Part shown: positions 1 to 35,950 of the stretch, piece after piece
How the letters are laid out: every line of letters starts with the position of its first letter
Numbering within the stretch: the first letter of the stretch is position 1
Assembly: GCA_032164245.1 (NCBI GenBank)
Contig: JAVMKO010000001.1
Coordinates: 83,697,892-83,761,891, forward strand
Direction: 5' to 3'
DNA: 64,000 bases
Origin: Sternotherus odoratus
Taxonomy: Eukaryota > Chordata > Testudines > Kinosternidae
The notes under the pieces: generated by a model
Seen by the model: only the letters and a program-made list of their open reading frames with translations
Databases searched by the model: none
What the model was told of the DNA's origin: nothing
Made by a program: the position numbers and the translations under genes

Positions 1-766
1 CTGGATTGCACAAACCCCCATTTCTCAGCAGGAAATGTTTTGCGGGTGAAAACTTTTAGCTAGCTGTGGCTCATTGGGGCGCCTAGCCAGTAGCGGATGT
101 ATCGGTTGCGTTATCAGTGTCTGGGGGGCAAGGCAGACTGTCCCTGCAGGGTGCTGGGGGGGAACAGTGTCCCAGGAAGGGCAGGCAGCCTCCGGGTCTC
201 GCTCTTGATCGCGCTGCAGAGCTCGAGTGGGGGCCTGGGGCGAGCTCTAGGGGCAGCAGGAGCTCGGTCCCTGCCGACCAACACAAGCAAACTGCCCCTC
301 TGCTGGGCCTGAATCCCGGGAGAAACCCCCTTCCCCCGGTGCCTCCGGTCTGCCGCTCCCCTGCAGGGACCCGGCGGCTGCGGAACCCCCTGTCACTGCG
401 CTGAGCGCTCTGCACGAGCCCTGAGGGGCCCGCGCGCGCGCTAGCTCCGCGCCGTGGCGTTGGGCCGGGACACACACCTGCCACGCGCCGCCCTCACGCC
501 ACACCGCAGGGGGCGGGGCGATCTTCCCGACGGCTCAGCGCCCTGCTCGGCCGCTAGGGGGCGCTGCAGAGCACCGCCGGGCTGCACGGATGAAGCGTGA
601 GCCTCGGCGGGCCCCGTCCAGCCTTCTCGAGGACTGCTCGCCCATTGGCTGGATCGCCGTCTTCCGGGACACTCTGAGCCTCGGCGGCCTCCGTTGGATC
701 CTGGCCGGCTGCGCCGTGGGGCCAGCGTTGTGTGTGTGACACGGAATCCACCCCAGGGCCGCCGCC

Positions 767-19467
<18,701 letters not shown>

Positions 19468-20456
19468 GAACCAGCTGAGGCCATCAGCAACCACTGGCAC
19501 AGCAATGCCTTCCACAGAACTGACTAAAATCGTCATCACCATCCTCTTTCATACTCTTGACTGCAGAATGCTCAGATAGTACACTCCCTATTTTGGAAAT
19601 ACGATTGGGCGAGGATGCTCTTGTTATTACCCAGAGTCTCAAAAGTAAAATATTTTGTGTTCCAGTGCTCTTGAGCATGCCGGAGGGGTAAACAAACCAA
19701 TGTTGTTGCCTTATATATAATGATCCCACAAAAATGCATGAAATTGCATTAGTAGAGCTGCAGGCCTGGCTCAACCAGACTGTCACTAATAAGCCTGCAG
19801 ATTGCTGTACACTCTTCATCAGCCAATTTAATATATAATCCTTGCCCAGCTCACTGTGCACCCAAGTGACTGGCGCTCCGGATGCCAACTGATGTCCTCT
19901 GGCAGGTCACATACAGAACTCCTGGCTGTGGGAAGATGCTCTGTTTGCAAACACTAGTCTATATTGTGTAGACATATGGTAGGGGTAGTTATGTAACAAA
20001 TGATGAGCAGGGAGTGGTCTTCACCCTAACAAAAAGCATGAGAGAGACTAGCCAGGGTTCAGACACAGCCCCCATAATTAAAACATGACGCTAGGGTGTA
20101 CTGACTCCTTTGATATTGACAGTTGTTCCACAAGGGCTGATGGGAATTCTAGTGCCATTGGGTATGTTATTGAAAAGGTGAAATGTTACCTTGCACATGG
20201 TGTGACTTAACAACTGACAGATGTGCTTAGTATAAGACTTGAAAGGCCTACAACTGTAATTGGATCTGCTGGCACAGCTCTCTCCAATGGGCTTCTGTGT
20301 GGATGACTTAGTGGATTGAGATGCAGGATCATGACTGAAGATAAGTATGATTCAAGACTGACAGATTAGCCCTTTATTTTTGTTTTACATTTAGTAATTG
20401 AGACTTGGGAGGCAAATCACCAAAGTTGATGAATTTCTGGGAACTTGGAACTTCCA

Positions 20457-20462
20457 AATAAA
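20457..20462 (+). terminator. RTCB: RTCB polyadenylation signal
   Basis: AATAAA lies 990 bases after the RTCB stop. It is followed within about 25-45 bases by a GT-rich stretch (TATGTGTTGTGTCC), as expected for cleavage and polyadenylation. The interval 19468-20456 is then the 3' UTR; it is free of obvious transposons, unlike the DNA just beyond it. Confidence 0.8.
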
Positions 20463-20564
20463 ACGGGAAAAAACAAAATCACTGCAGTATGTGTTGTGTC
20501 CTCATTGTATTGCTGAAACAGTTGATTATTAACAAGAAAAAAGTGTTTATACTGTGGCCTAAAA

Positions 20565-20685
20565 CCAGAGGGGTAGCCGTGTTCGTCTGGATCTGCAAAA
20601 GCAACAAAGAGTCTTGTAGCACCTTATAGACTAACATCTGTTAGTCTATAAGGTGCTACAAGACTTGTCGCTTTTGTGGTCTAAA
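20565..20685. repeat. tRNA-like SINE fragments fused head to head (near-perfect hairpin)
   Basis: A SINE head (GGTAGCCGTGTTCGTCTGG) leads into GTCTTGTAGCACCTTATAGA. Its exact complement follows after four bases. The 24-bp arms are 20611-20634 and 20641-20664, and pairing continues imperfectly outward to about 20596/20677. It lies just past the RTCB polyA site. Confidence 0.7.
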
Positions 20686-21013
20686 AGTTACCAAGATTTC
20701 AGATAATAGCCAAGCTGGTATGTCTGCATGGGCTATGATTTGTACAGATGTTTGCAGTTAGTAGCACTATTTGTTCCAAGAAATGCTAATATAGCAAATA
20801 AGTGCTTAACTTTAATGAAAGTGTTTAACATTCCACTTTTCTCCGAACCAGTTCTTCCGCCCCCCCTCGCTTTTGTCCTGGGTGAAACTTGCTTGTAAAT
20901 GTAAATGCAGACACTAGGTGGCACTCATATTAAAATAAAACTGAAGCTAGTGCATAAGCGCAACCCTGGCAAAAATGCCCATAATAGGGGTTCAGAAACT
21001 AACTATTGGTAAG

Positions 21014-21150
21014 AATCAGAGAGGTAGCCGTGTTAGTCTGGAATAGCAGAGGTAACAGAGTCCTGTGGCACCTTAAAGACTAACTATAAAGTATGGAAGC
21101 ATAAGATTTCGTGGGCTAATACCCACTTCGTCGGATGCAAGCAGTGGAAG
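21014..21150 (+). repeat. tRNA-like SINE
   Basis: It opens AGAGAGGTAGCCGTGTTAGT, with a GTGTTAGTCTGG A-box-like region. It continues with GTGGCACCTTAAAGACTAAC and TTTCGTGGGCTAATACCCAC, then TTCGTCGGATGCA. Related copies lie at 20570, 45264 and 49048. A 19-bp inverted repeat (21187-21205 with 21222-21240) and a poly-G run (about 21265-21283) follow. Confidence 0.65.
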
Positions 21151-21341
21151 TGTCCAGGGGCAGGTATAGATAAGTAGGCAAGAACCAGGTAGGAGGTATC
21201 AAGGTCAGCCTGATTGGACTAACCTTGATACCTCCTACCTCTATTGAACAACCCTGCATTGCCCGGGGGGGGGGGGGGGGGGGAAGAGACTGTTCTATTG
21301 CTGCCTGTGTTTTGCCTCCTATTGTGGATCAGTCTTTAGGA

Positions 21342-22109
21342 CAGTGGTTCCCAACCTTTTTTTGGCCATGCTCCACCTAAGCATCTCTAAAATCCTGATT
21401 GCCCCCCCCCCCCGTGACATATAATTCTTATTATTCAAAAAGTGAACTCCTATTCACGTGGAGGAAGCCTAAAAGACCATTAACTTGGTCTAAATAAGCT
21501 TCCAAAGAACATGGCATCCATGAAAGAGAAAAATAAAAGAACGAAAGGACAGTTGAAGTACTGAGGAAGAAATCACTAAGAAATTGTTAAAAAAAGAATA
21601 ATATGAAGTGATATGAAAAAATAGCAAATAAAGATTCAAAACATATAATAGAGAACTGAAATGCATAAATATAAAATAATTTTAATGGAAGCTTTTTCTG
21701 TAATACTTTGATCATTTTAAGGAGACCGTTCATCATGGATAGCGGGTATGAAACCAAATTTTAAATATTCCTCTGAATACTGACAAACTTTTTTCTTGCT
21801 TGCACTACTCATTTTATGCATAGGGTTTATGAAAGCAATAAATGTGAGAAAAACTTATGAAGTGAAATGCACTGATGGTTGTGATGATGGTGATACACCA
21901 GGCATGGGCAAAAGCGTCCACGTGGGCAGATTGCACTTAAGTGTGAACGGTTTGCACGCGGCCGCCAGGGGTGGGGGCACCGGCGGTATAAGAGGCCCCT
22001 AGAACCATAAGAAATGCAAAAAATTTGCTGTTAACTCATTCTCGAATTGCCCCCCTTAAAAATCAAATTGCCCCCCTGTGGGGCGTGTACCCCACGTTGG
22101 GAACCACGG
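21342..22109. mobile_element. hAT element, 768 bp, non-autonomous
   Basis: It runs from CAGTGGTTCCCAACCTTTTT to ACGTTGGGAACCACGG, with inverted ends. The flanks are CTTTAGGA and CTTTAGGG (7 of 8 match). The interior is AT-rich on the left, with a poly-C run (about 21404-21413), and GC-rich on the right. The small open frame inside (21796-22002) shows no transposase feature. Confidence 0.75.
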
Positions 22110-22492
22110 CTTTAGGGCTATATCAGGTACCACTCTGCACAGCTACTAAATCTCATTTTAAAAGACTCATGAACCCTTTTTGTGTGTTTAGAGAAGCACT
22201 GGCCATAATCCATCCGGAATAAACTCAGCCTCCCTAAATTTCCCCCAGCAGGTACAACTGGATCGACTATCCTGCCTCACTTCCTGAGCTAGTTTGTCAT
22301 GCAGAGTATTGCTGTGTGCTGTGCTTCACTCCAGGATGGATCACTTCAGTGCTGGGGCAGTGATCCCATTATGCACCATCTATATGGCACTTTAGGAACG
22401 AGAGGTGCTAGGGAACAGTAAGGTGTTGTTATGAAAGAGCCTGAGAAAAAACACTGGCACTAAGAAAACACTTGCTACAGCTAATATATCTC

Positions 22493-22498
22493 TTTATT
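22493..22498 (-). terminator. Trypsinogen polyadenylation signal
   Basis: AATAAA on the minus strand lies about 75 bases after the TGA. Such a short 3' UTR is normal for trypsinogens. Confidence 0.75.
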
Positions 22499-22573
22499 TG
22501 TGCTATGTTCTCTTCAAAGATGAATTAAGGGGGGAGGGAAGGAAATGTCACCAGGAAACCAGCAGTAGACGTC

Positions 22574-28246
<5,673 letters not shown>

Positions 28247-28280
28247 GGTGTCACTGTTAGTGAGCACTTGAGCTGTGATA

Positions 28281-28372
28281 GGATTTGCTGAAGAAATCAC
28301 CCCACTTTATACCTCCCAGGGGGTGTTATCTCCCCAACCCAAGGTTGTACCAGCTTCCCACTTCCCAGGGTC
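28281..28372 (-). promoter_or_regulatory. Trypsinogen core promoter (TATA box, TGGGAA boxes)
   Basis: GGTATAAAGTGG on the minus strand (TATAAA at 28311-28306) lies about 60 bases before the ATG, giving a short 5' UTR starting near 28280. Two TGGGAA hexamers lie farther upstream (28360-28355 and 28367-28362). TGGGAA is the RBPJ-type half of the PTF1 site of pancreatic acinar genes. A matching E-box at the usual spacing is not clear, so the PTF1 reading is tentative. Confidence 0.55.
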
Positions 28373-28489
28373 TTTCATCAGTTCAGACAAATATAGTAAC
28401 CTTATCAAGTGAAAAAGGTAGTAAAATGACTGCTGGTGCCACAGAGACTGAAACAAGCATTTCCTGAAATTGAAAGAGCAAATGTCCAA

Positions 28490-28640
28490 CTCTATAGAGC
28501 CCAGCTGATGTGCCTTAGTCCTGCCTTGCACAGCCCTGCTATTCCAGCCCTGGGCTCCCCACACAGCTCTACCAATGCTTCTCAGTTCTGCCCGGCATCC
28601 CCCCCTGCTATGCCAGTCCTGAGCTTCTGTGATGTATGGG
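28490..28640 (+). repeat. Unnamed interspersed repeat copy
   Basis: GCCCTGCTATTCCAGCCCTG, then CACACAGCTCTACCAATGC and a second CTGCTATGCCAGTCCTGAGC, match the family seen at 23590-23850. It lies directly upstream of the trypsinogen promoter. Confidence 0.45.
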
Positions 28641-29169
28641 AAAATTGTTGGCAATATTTTTATGGTCCATAGGTGTAGTTTGGTTTCCCTGTGAGCTTTG
28701 TATTGACGTACACTAAGTGTAACGGGAAGCAATGGGTGTTAGAGTCACTTTAGCTCCATGGATGGAGACCAGAATCATTAACATGAACTACATATGACCT
28801 AAACATCTAAATGGGGGATCTGGAGGAGACAAAGGAAGAGCTGGTGACCATAATTTTAACATCTAGCAATTGAGAGTCCAAGGCTGGATGGCCATGTGAA
28901 CTCAGGGTGGCTTGAAGCAGGAGGACAATAGAAAAAAAAATGTCAGGAGCCTGGGCTAAGAAGAGGATTCACAGACAAACAGTGGGAAATTTGGGACAGG
29001 CAAAGAGACAAAGGGTTGGGGGGAGAGTGAAGGTGGAACTCAGGAAGAAGGAGGGCATGGAAAAGCCCTGGCTTCCACTGCTGTGAACTCTGTCCTAAAC
29101 CTGCCTCTCTCATGCTAACATGAAGAGTTTCAATGCTGTATTCCAGGTGACTGAAAAGGTTATGTTATT

Positions 29170-29720
29170 CTCAAAAGAGTGTCTGGTGTTGCTGTAGATA
29201 CTTACTGAAGAGTACTGAACTTGAAGGAGGGAAAAAGTCTCTCACAGGAGTCTGGCTCAGCTGGACTTGCTGCAGAGAGACACACAGAGAAACAGGGTTT
29301 GCTGTCATCTGAAGACCCAGTGCTGGAGTCCTGAAGGGTATGGGCCTACCCTGGTGGAACACTGTGGATCCTTGAGATCCAGCTCACTAAAGGGGTTACT
29401 TCCACAAGACTGGTTAAAGACCATGGCATAATGCAGAACCTTTGAATACACTGCAGGTCCCCACAACATTCTTCTAATGACCCTCAGTCCTACCCTGCAG
29501 GACCTCTTGCCATCTGAGCCATGAGGCTTGTAGCAACCTGCCTGGTACTTGGAGGGAGGAGCACAGGTTGTCAGGAAGTCAGTGTGTGTGCACATGGTTG
29601 GAATGTTAGTTGGAGCTGCAGCATTTCTGTAAATAGTTCTCTTAATAAAGAGCCCATTTAGTTTTAGAAGCATGGAGTCCTTTCACGTTTTTGACCAGCA
29701 CATGGTACATGAAACAGGGC
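29170..29720 (+). repeat. Possible solo LTR or retroelement fragment
   Basis: An AATAAA (29642-29647) is followed about 50 bases later by an ...ACCAGCACA end and then TGGTACATGA, which resembles an LTR end plus primer-binding site. There is no coding domain, and the left boundary is not found. The stretch 28740-29170 and the remainder to 30150 hold nothing I recognise. Confidence 0.3.
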
Positions 29721-30159
29721 CCCCCCACATCTCCTTTGAAGTATCTGAATTCTGACCTGCAGCCCCCCATCTCCCCCCCGCCCCCCATTAAGTTAATTAT
29801 CATTTGCAGTGTGTTTGGCTATTCCAGTCATGTGAACTCTGCTCAGAACTCAGAACTCTGCTAAAGCCACTCTGTGCTGACCCATAGCTTCTCCTGCTCT
29901 TTGAAACCCGTCTTGGGCCTCTATTGCACAGTCACTGCAAAATTCTGTGGTAGAGGTTTTGTGATGTTCACAAATGAGAGACTCATATGAGACTAATCAA
30001 GCTCATTTCATTTGTAATCTCAGATACTATGTGAAGTCTCATCCCAAAAGGCAAATATGCAGATAATAGTTCCCATTTGTCTCCTCTCCTCCACTCGTAA
30101 AGGACCTCAAGTCCACAGTGATTAGTTTTGCATGAGTCAAGCAATGTTACCTAGTTGGA

Positions 30160-30400
30160 GCCGGAGACTGGGAGTCAATCACTATTCCCAGCTCTGTCAC
30201 TGAATTGCTGTGTGTTATTGGTCAGATTTGTCTGTGCCTCAAATTTTCTTCCTTCTAGTAATGCCCATCTCAGAGGTGTGTTGTAATGTTTAATTAATGC
30301 ATGTAGAGCAGTTTGAGAAAGGTGATTTGTAAATGAAAGAATTAACCTTGGATAAAGCCAGGTAGGGCAAATGAGGTGAGGGAAAATTTCCATATGCCAA
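30160..30400 (+). repeat. MIR-like SINE
   Basis: CAGCTCTGTCACTGAATTGC, TGTGTGTTATTGGTCAGATT, then GTGCCTCAAATTTTC and a tail ending GTAGAGCAGTTTGAGAAAGG follow the order of the MIR/CORE-SINE. It is diverged. Confidence 0.5.
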
Positions 30401-30589
30401 ACCTGCCCTTTCATATTAAAAGTACAATCTAAACAGCAAGGTCAGAGATTAATTGACATTTCTTCTGAAGAGCAGAAGGGAGAAGTGAACTTGAATAACT
30501 ATCTTTCCAGCACTTCCTGATTCCCCCTAGCTGGACTTCACTCCGCAACCTCCGATAGCACCATTATGCCCTTAGCGGTCAATGTGCAG

Positions 30590-31050
30590 TGTGACGGAGT
30601 AAGACCAGAAGGATATAGGAGAGTGCTGGAAGGCAGGTATATCAGCCTTAGGATGAGCAGGTCCCTGTTCCCTGGATAGCCAAACAAAGGCTACTCCAGG
30701 CTAATCAAGACACCTGAGGCCAATTAAGAAGCTTCTAGAAAGGAGCAGAAACAGCTAGCCTGATTGGGACACCTGAAGCCAGTCAGGGGCTGGCTGAAAC
30801 CAGTTAAAAACCCTCCCAGTTAGTCAGGTGGGTGTGGATGTCAGGAGCTGTGGAAGGAAGTTGTGCTGTTGGTGAGACTGAGTGGTAGACAACGTATATG
30901 CAAGGAAGGAGACTCTGACGTAAAGGTGAAGTGGAGTGTGAAGAAGCGGGGACTGCTGTGGAGAAGTAGCCCAGGGAATTGTATTGTGTTTGATGGCTAA
31001 AAGGTCAGCCATCTTAATTAATACTATTAGGGTCCCTGGGCTGGAGCCCG
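30590..31050 (+). repeat. LTR-like sauropsid repeat
   Basis: It starts about TGTGACGGAGTAAGACCAGA and contains CTGTTCCCTGGATAGCC and two similar CCTGA(A/G)GCCA(A/G)T(T/C)A phrases (30714-30725, 30772-30783). It recalls a common turtle LTR-type repeat, but I see no coding part or matching partner LTR. Boundaries are approximate. Confidence 0.4.
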
Positions 31051-31054
31051 GAGT

Positions 31055-31695
31055 AGAGGGTTTAGTCTACAGAATAGAAGACTGAGGGGAGATTTGATAG
31101 CTGCTTTTAACTACCTGAAAGGGGGTTCCAAAGAGGATGGATCTAGACTGTTCTCAGTGGTACCAGATGGTAGAACAAGGCGTAATGATCTCAAGTTGCA
31201 GTGAGGGAGGTTGGAAAACATTTTCACTAGGAGGGTGGTGAAGTACTGGAATGGGTTACCAAGGGAGGTGGTGGAATCTCCTTCCTTAGAGGTTTTAAGG
31301 TCAGGCTAGACAAGGCCTGGTTGGGAGGATTTAGTAGGGGAATGGTCCTGCTTTGAGCAAGGGGTGGACTAAATCGGGGTTTCTCAAACTGGGGGTCATG
31401 ACCCCCCAGGGGGTAGCCGAGCACTCCCAGGGCAAGCTCCTGCCACCACCAAAAGCCACCAAATTGATTAGTTCTGCATTCAGTGGCTTTTCGGTGGACA
31501 GCGCTCGGCATGTCTGCCGAAAATAGCCGCCAAATGCGGAAGCATTCAATTTGGTGGCTTTTCGGCAGACATGCAAGGGTCAGCCACAATGCCGAGGAAG
31601 AGGAAAAAGGGTCGCGGTTCTTAAAAGTTTGAGAACCGTTGGACTAGATGACCTCCTGAGGTCCCTTCCAACCCTGATATTCTATGATTCTGTGA
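31055..31695 (+). mobile_element. CR1 LINE 3' end, split by a hAT
   Basis: The 5' part reads ACTGAGGGGAGATTTGATAG, then GGGGGTTCCAAAGAGGATGG. The 3' part (31642 on) reads GACTAGATGACCTCCTGAGG, then TCCCTTCCAACCCTGATATT and CTATGATTCTGTG. This is the typical CR1 end, in plus orientation. Confidence 0.9.
31375..31641. mobile_element. hAT MITE inside CR1
   Basis: It runs from CGGGGTTTCTCAAACTGGGG to AGTTTGAGAACCGTTG. The 8-bp flanks are GACTAAAT (31367-31374) and GACTAGAT (31642-31649). It contains an internal inverted pair around AAGCCACCAAATTGATT and AATTTGGTGGCTTTTCGGC. Confidence 0.8.
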
Positions 31696-32764
31696 ACTGA
31701 GGTCTTGTTTAGATCAGAAGTAAAAGGTGTGAACAGGTCCAGTTACCTAGCTCAGTCTAATTAACACCTCCTAAAACTCAAGTCAGGACAAAGTAAATGT
31801 CCTTTAACATATGTTAAGTGGATGGAGTTAATGCCCAAGGGAGCCTGGGATGGTTCTGATCAGACTGAACTAGAATCATTTAAACTGCCTGCACTAGAGT
31901 TAACTGGGGTTTTTGTAGAGTCCAGCTAGCTGATTGGACTAATACAAGTGAAAAAACCTCACCTTTTCCCCAGGTCTAGACAAGGCCTGGTTATTACTAA
32001 GAATTACGTAAGTGAGGATTCAGTGTCTGGAAGAAATGAAGACCAGAAATAAATAAGTCATTGTAAGCAACTTCAGCACTTTGGAGCAGGGATTTGGGTG
32101 CTTGGCACTGAGAGGACGGTGCAGGAGAAGTAAACAGCTGGTAGGGGCCTACCAGGGAGCGCTTTGGGATCACTGTGTAAATGTAACCCACACAGGTCCT
32201 GAAGTCCCAAGTTCAATCCTGCCCATCAATGACTGGGGTCCGTCAGTGTTGCATAAACAACTTGACTTATCGGCAGTTGCAACTTACTTGTTTTAGCGCT
32301 TAATCTAGAGTATAGCCAGTGTCGCTCTGTGGGGTGGCGCCCCATCACTTCCAGCCCTGCTTCTTGTGCAGGGCTGGTGAGATAGAACTGCTCTCCTGAA
32401 GGAGGGAGGAGAAGTTTTACTACACAGGAGGAAGCTCTTAAGGTGCTATATGTCTACGTGTTGGTGCAGAAACACGCAGCTGAGTCATTCACTTTATTAG
32501 AGAGGGATTTGACTGAAAGAACCAGATCTCCCAGTGAGCACCTGCAGATCCCCTTGGAACACCACATTTCTCTACACATTCTATGGTATCAGACCAGGAG
32601 ATCAATTGCTGAGCCTTTCACAGAGGCTGCTAGTACCAGGTAGACTATCATATCTATCATTTAGTTTCCAAGACAGCTGATCTTACTGCTCTTTCTCCAT
32701 TGCCAGACTCCCTACATGTCCTGAGGAGGGAAAAAGACAAAATACAAGAGATACCTCGGGGAGG

Positions 32765-32882
32765 TGAATTACCTATGCTGCTGGGACAAGCTCTCCCACT
32801 GACATAGGTAGTGTTTTCACTAAGTACTACAGTGGCACAGCTGCACTGCTGGAGTGCTGTAAGTGTAGACAAGCCATTGGTC
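32765..32882. repeat. DNA transposon fragment (family of 13084-14185)
   Basis: CAGTGGCACAGCTGCACTGC, then TGTAAGTGTAGACAAGCC, matches the right end of the split element (CAGTGGCACAGCTGCATGGA ... GTAGTGTAGACATTGCC). The left terminus is not clear. 31700-32760 and 32890-33400 show no gene; the open frame at 32811-33374 begins inside this repeat. Confidence 0.5.
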
Positions 32883-33399
32883 TCCTGTTCCTTTTCCCCC
32901 TTGGGTTTACTTAAGCTGTGTGTTTTATACTATGCTTATCAGCTAATCAAAGCACCCTTTTGTTCTCTCATGTGTCCCTTCTCTCTGTTTTCAGGGTGCT
33001 CCTATGCTACCATGCGCTGCTTCCTCCTTTGCTGGTGGCCCCAGGCTGTATCTCTGGCCCAGGAGGAATGTGTGATCTCTGACACATCTCTGGCGCAGGC
33101 AGCCAGGCCTCTCCTCCACAGTCCTTTGTTCCTCTCAAACATAAACACACTTAACTCACCCCCATCTTCAAAGCAATCCGACAAAGCAATATCCCTCCCG
33201 GAACATGTGCCAACACACGCTCTTGCTTTCAGAAGGAAGAGTTCAATTACTCAGAGGGCCTTGCCTGCAATTGGCATTTGCTTTTGCTTTTGCCTCTCCA
33301 GCCATGTCTCAGCTTGCTCTTTTCTCACCACTGGTCTAGCTCCCATGCAGTTCTGCCAGGACAGACAATCATGAATCAGGAGATGTTTTAAATTATAAG

Positions 33400-35950
33400 T
33401 TTTGAGTGTTTTTTAATTTTTGTTTAGGATGCTCTTTGATTGTATTTTCCCAACTTTTCTCTATAGAAACATTTAAAAAAAAAAGAAAGCTGAACCTGTC
33501 TCCTGCTCACATGCCTCTTGGAGCTGGGCCTTTCAGAAAAGCGCCATGCTTTGCAAGACTTGTAATAAAAGCATGAGAGTTAGCAGCCCTGGAAAAGTGC
33601 TGAGTATTCCCGGTATGGACACACCTTTGTTCTCCTGCTATATTGTCAAAATAATCCCCTGTTCCCCTTTCTCAGTGCTAGCATTAGTAACCTGAAAACT
33701 ATCTGAGTCCTAACACCTGCCCCTTTCCAAGAACAGAGGCACCATTTCAGTTCATATCTTTTTCACCAACAGAAGTTGGTCCAACAAGAACTGTTCTTCA
33801 GATCCTGGGATCAATACAGCTACAGCCCTGCACACAACAATGGAAAATATCTAATTTTATTCTTATTTTAATATGATCTTTCACTGAATTTGGAAGTAGT
33901 GAGAGCTGCCTGGTTGGTGGCTCTATGAACCCAAGTCCTCTCTCTATATGCAGGAAAAGCACAAGTAGCGCAGACGTCCTCTACACTCACACATCAACAC
34001 CAGCCAAGAGAGTAGTTTTTTTTCCAGGCCCATTCAATCCTTGGCCTCTTTCCTGAGGCTGCTAACAAAGTTTCAGTTAGTGCCAGCTCTGGTGCTTTAT
34101 TTTGTCATATGGTCACGTGCAAATCTGTGCACACCTGGATCCAATCAAGAACTAGACTGAGACCACCAAATTAATTTCACACAGGAATCCGGACTTGGAT
34201 TTGGATTTCAATCCCAAGGTAAAAGGCTTTATATCACATTGCTAGTTACCAATACTTTTCATAACTCGTTACATTCAAAAAATACAGTTAAGTACCAATT
34301 AGAATGAAAGGGTTTGTTGGTAGGTAGTTACTCAGGACTTGGCTTTTAAAGAATTTTATCCTGTTTTCCTTAAGGAAAAATATTTTTTTATAAAAAAGTT
34401 TTGTTTCCTTCTAGCAAGGGCTTGGATTATTTCAACTAATGGTCATTTTTCCTTGTAAAGCAGGTCATGTTGTAATTTTGTGCCATTACAGAAAACTTTG
34501 CTCTTACAGTTTTAAAATCTGATACAGAACAGTTTTACCAAGTGTTCAGCATTGTTTGGCTCAACTAGACTTAGCCACTTTCTGAATGGGAAGGAAAAAT
34601 AATTAAGTTTTTGCTAGAAGGCAAGTATGTCATTTGTATTACAGGTTTTCTCAATTCATTTATTGTAAAGGGGGTATTATAAGCAATCTACAAAAACAAA
34701 AAGTGATGTTACAAGCATTGACTTGTCACTTTTGGCTATACAACTGGGTCTACTACAGGGAGCTTTTATGTGTATGTCTCCCTCTGGCTATACCCGCCCC
34801 CCTCTCTCTCTAGCCCTTTTCTGGAATGAGGGGGGGAAACATCCTTTTGAATATTAGCTTTCTAGCAAATATTTAAATATTCATATTTTTATTTCACACT
34901 CCAGATCATTACAAGGGAATATTGTTCAATAACATAGCGGGTGTGCAGGGGGACCCAGGGGCTGGCCTGCTGCATACACCTCCCAGCTGGCCAGGACCTC
35001 CAGCCTCAGGCTCATGCACACTTACCCTGCTTTGGCATTTCAGGCCCACCAGCTTGCAGCACTTGGATGGCACCTTCCCTGATGACGGCGCTAATATAAA
35101 GGGCTAATCTTAGTTTGAGCAGAGCCAGTTCAGCAAAAGTTGGGTTCCCAAAAAGCGACTGCCTGCAGAACCTTTGACAGGCTTATAAGGAGTAATGACA
35201 TCCTTGTAAAGGGTGGAATTTTCCATCTTCTCCATTTACCAATTTCTTCTCTGTCCCCCCATTCGTGAGTGGTTACTCTTTCTGCTAGCCGGCCCAGAGA
35301 GCTGTAGTAGCAGAGCCTTTGGTGGCATCCATTTGACTTGACGTTCAAATTGGCTCACTCTTCTGAGGAGGGTTTTGGTAACAAACTCCGATCTCTCTCT
35401 CATCTCCAATGTGGGAGTGACCGACTGGAGGTCAATCTTCATGCAGTCTGGGTTAGATAAGTGAACACTCGTTCCAGGGCCAAGAGGAATGGAGCAGGGG
35501 GAGGGGAGAATGCTTGATGCTAGGGAACCTGTCCTCTCTCACAGGCAGACCTCTAATCCATTACAACATGATCCTCGTGCTGGTCTAGGATGATTGTCCC
35601 TTTGGTTTGTTTCCTAAACTTCAAAGAAACTGAGCCAGACCCCAAAGCATTTTTGTTTTGAAAACATATGTGCTTCTGTGGGCTTTGCATGCCAGATCCC
35701 ACAGATTTTCCATTAATGGTCACCAGACAAGAAAAAAGATAAGATCTTGAGCAAGAAACATGCAGCCTTGTTTGTTTAGCAAACCATGTGCCTCGTTGTT
35801 TTCCCGGCAGGAATTCAAACTATCTGATGGCTATCAAGAGCAGCCAAGAACACCATCAGCATCTCTTCCCTCCCCCACCCCCCCAAGTTTTTTCTGGAAG
35901 GACCCGTGTCCTCTGTCAAAGGAAGATTCCTTGAGAGGAAAGATGGTTGT
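33400..35950. other. Intergenic stretch with nothing recognised
   Basis: I see no coding exon, RNA gene or named repeat here. It is mostly AT-rich, unique-looking DNA, with a short CT-rich patch near 34798-34815 and a poly-C patch near 35876-35884. Conserved noncoding elements cannot be judged without an alignment. Confidence 0.5.

Noticed and set aside
83..504. Minus-strand open frames upstream of RTCB, considered as a bidirectional partner gene
   Set aside because: They are products of GC-rich CpG-island sequence, with no recognisable start, splice pattern or homology to the genes flanking RTCB that I know.
28307..28732. 141-codon minus-strand open frame overlapping the trypsinogen promoter
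   Set aside because: It runs through an interspersed repeat present elsewhere in the window and lacks motifs.
29305..29673. 122-codon minus-strand open frame, considered as a retroviral relic
   Set aside because: I could not match it to any retroviral domain; only a weak LTR-like end supports a retroelement, and that is on the opposite strand.
32090..32230. Possible tRNA gene (B-box-like GTTCAATCC)
   Set aside because: No matching A box and no cloverleaf could be drawn. At most it is a decayed SINE.
32811..33374. 187-codon open frame on the plus strand
   Set aside because: It starts inside a DNA transposon end, runs into unrelated sequence and shows no motif, splice or compositional support.
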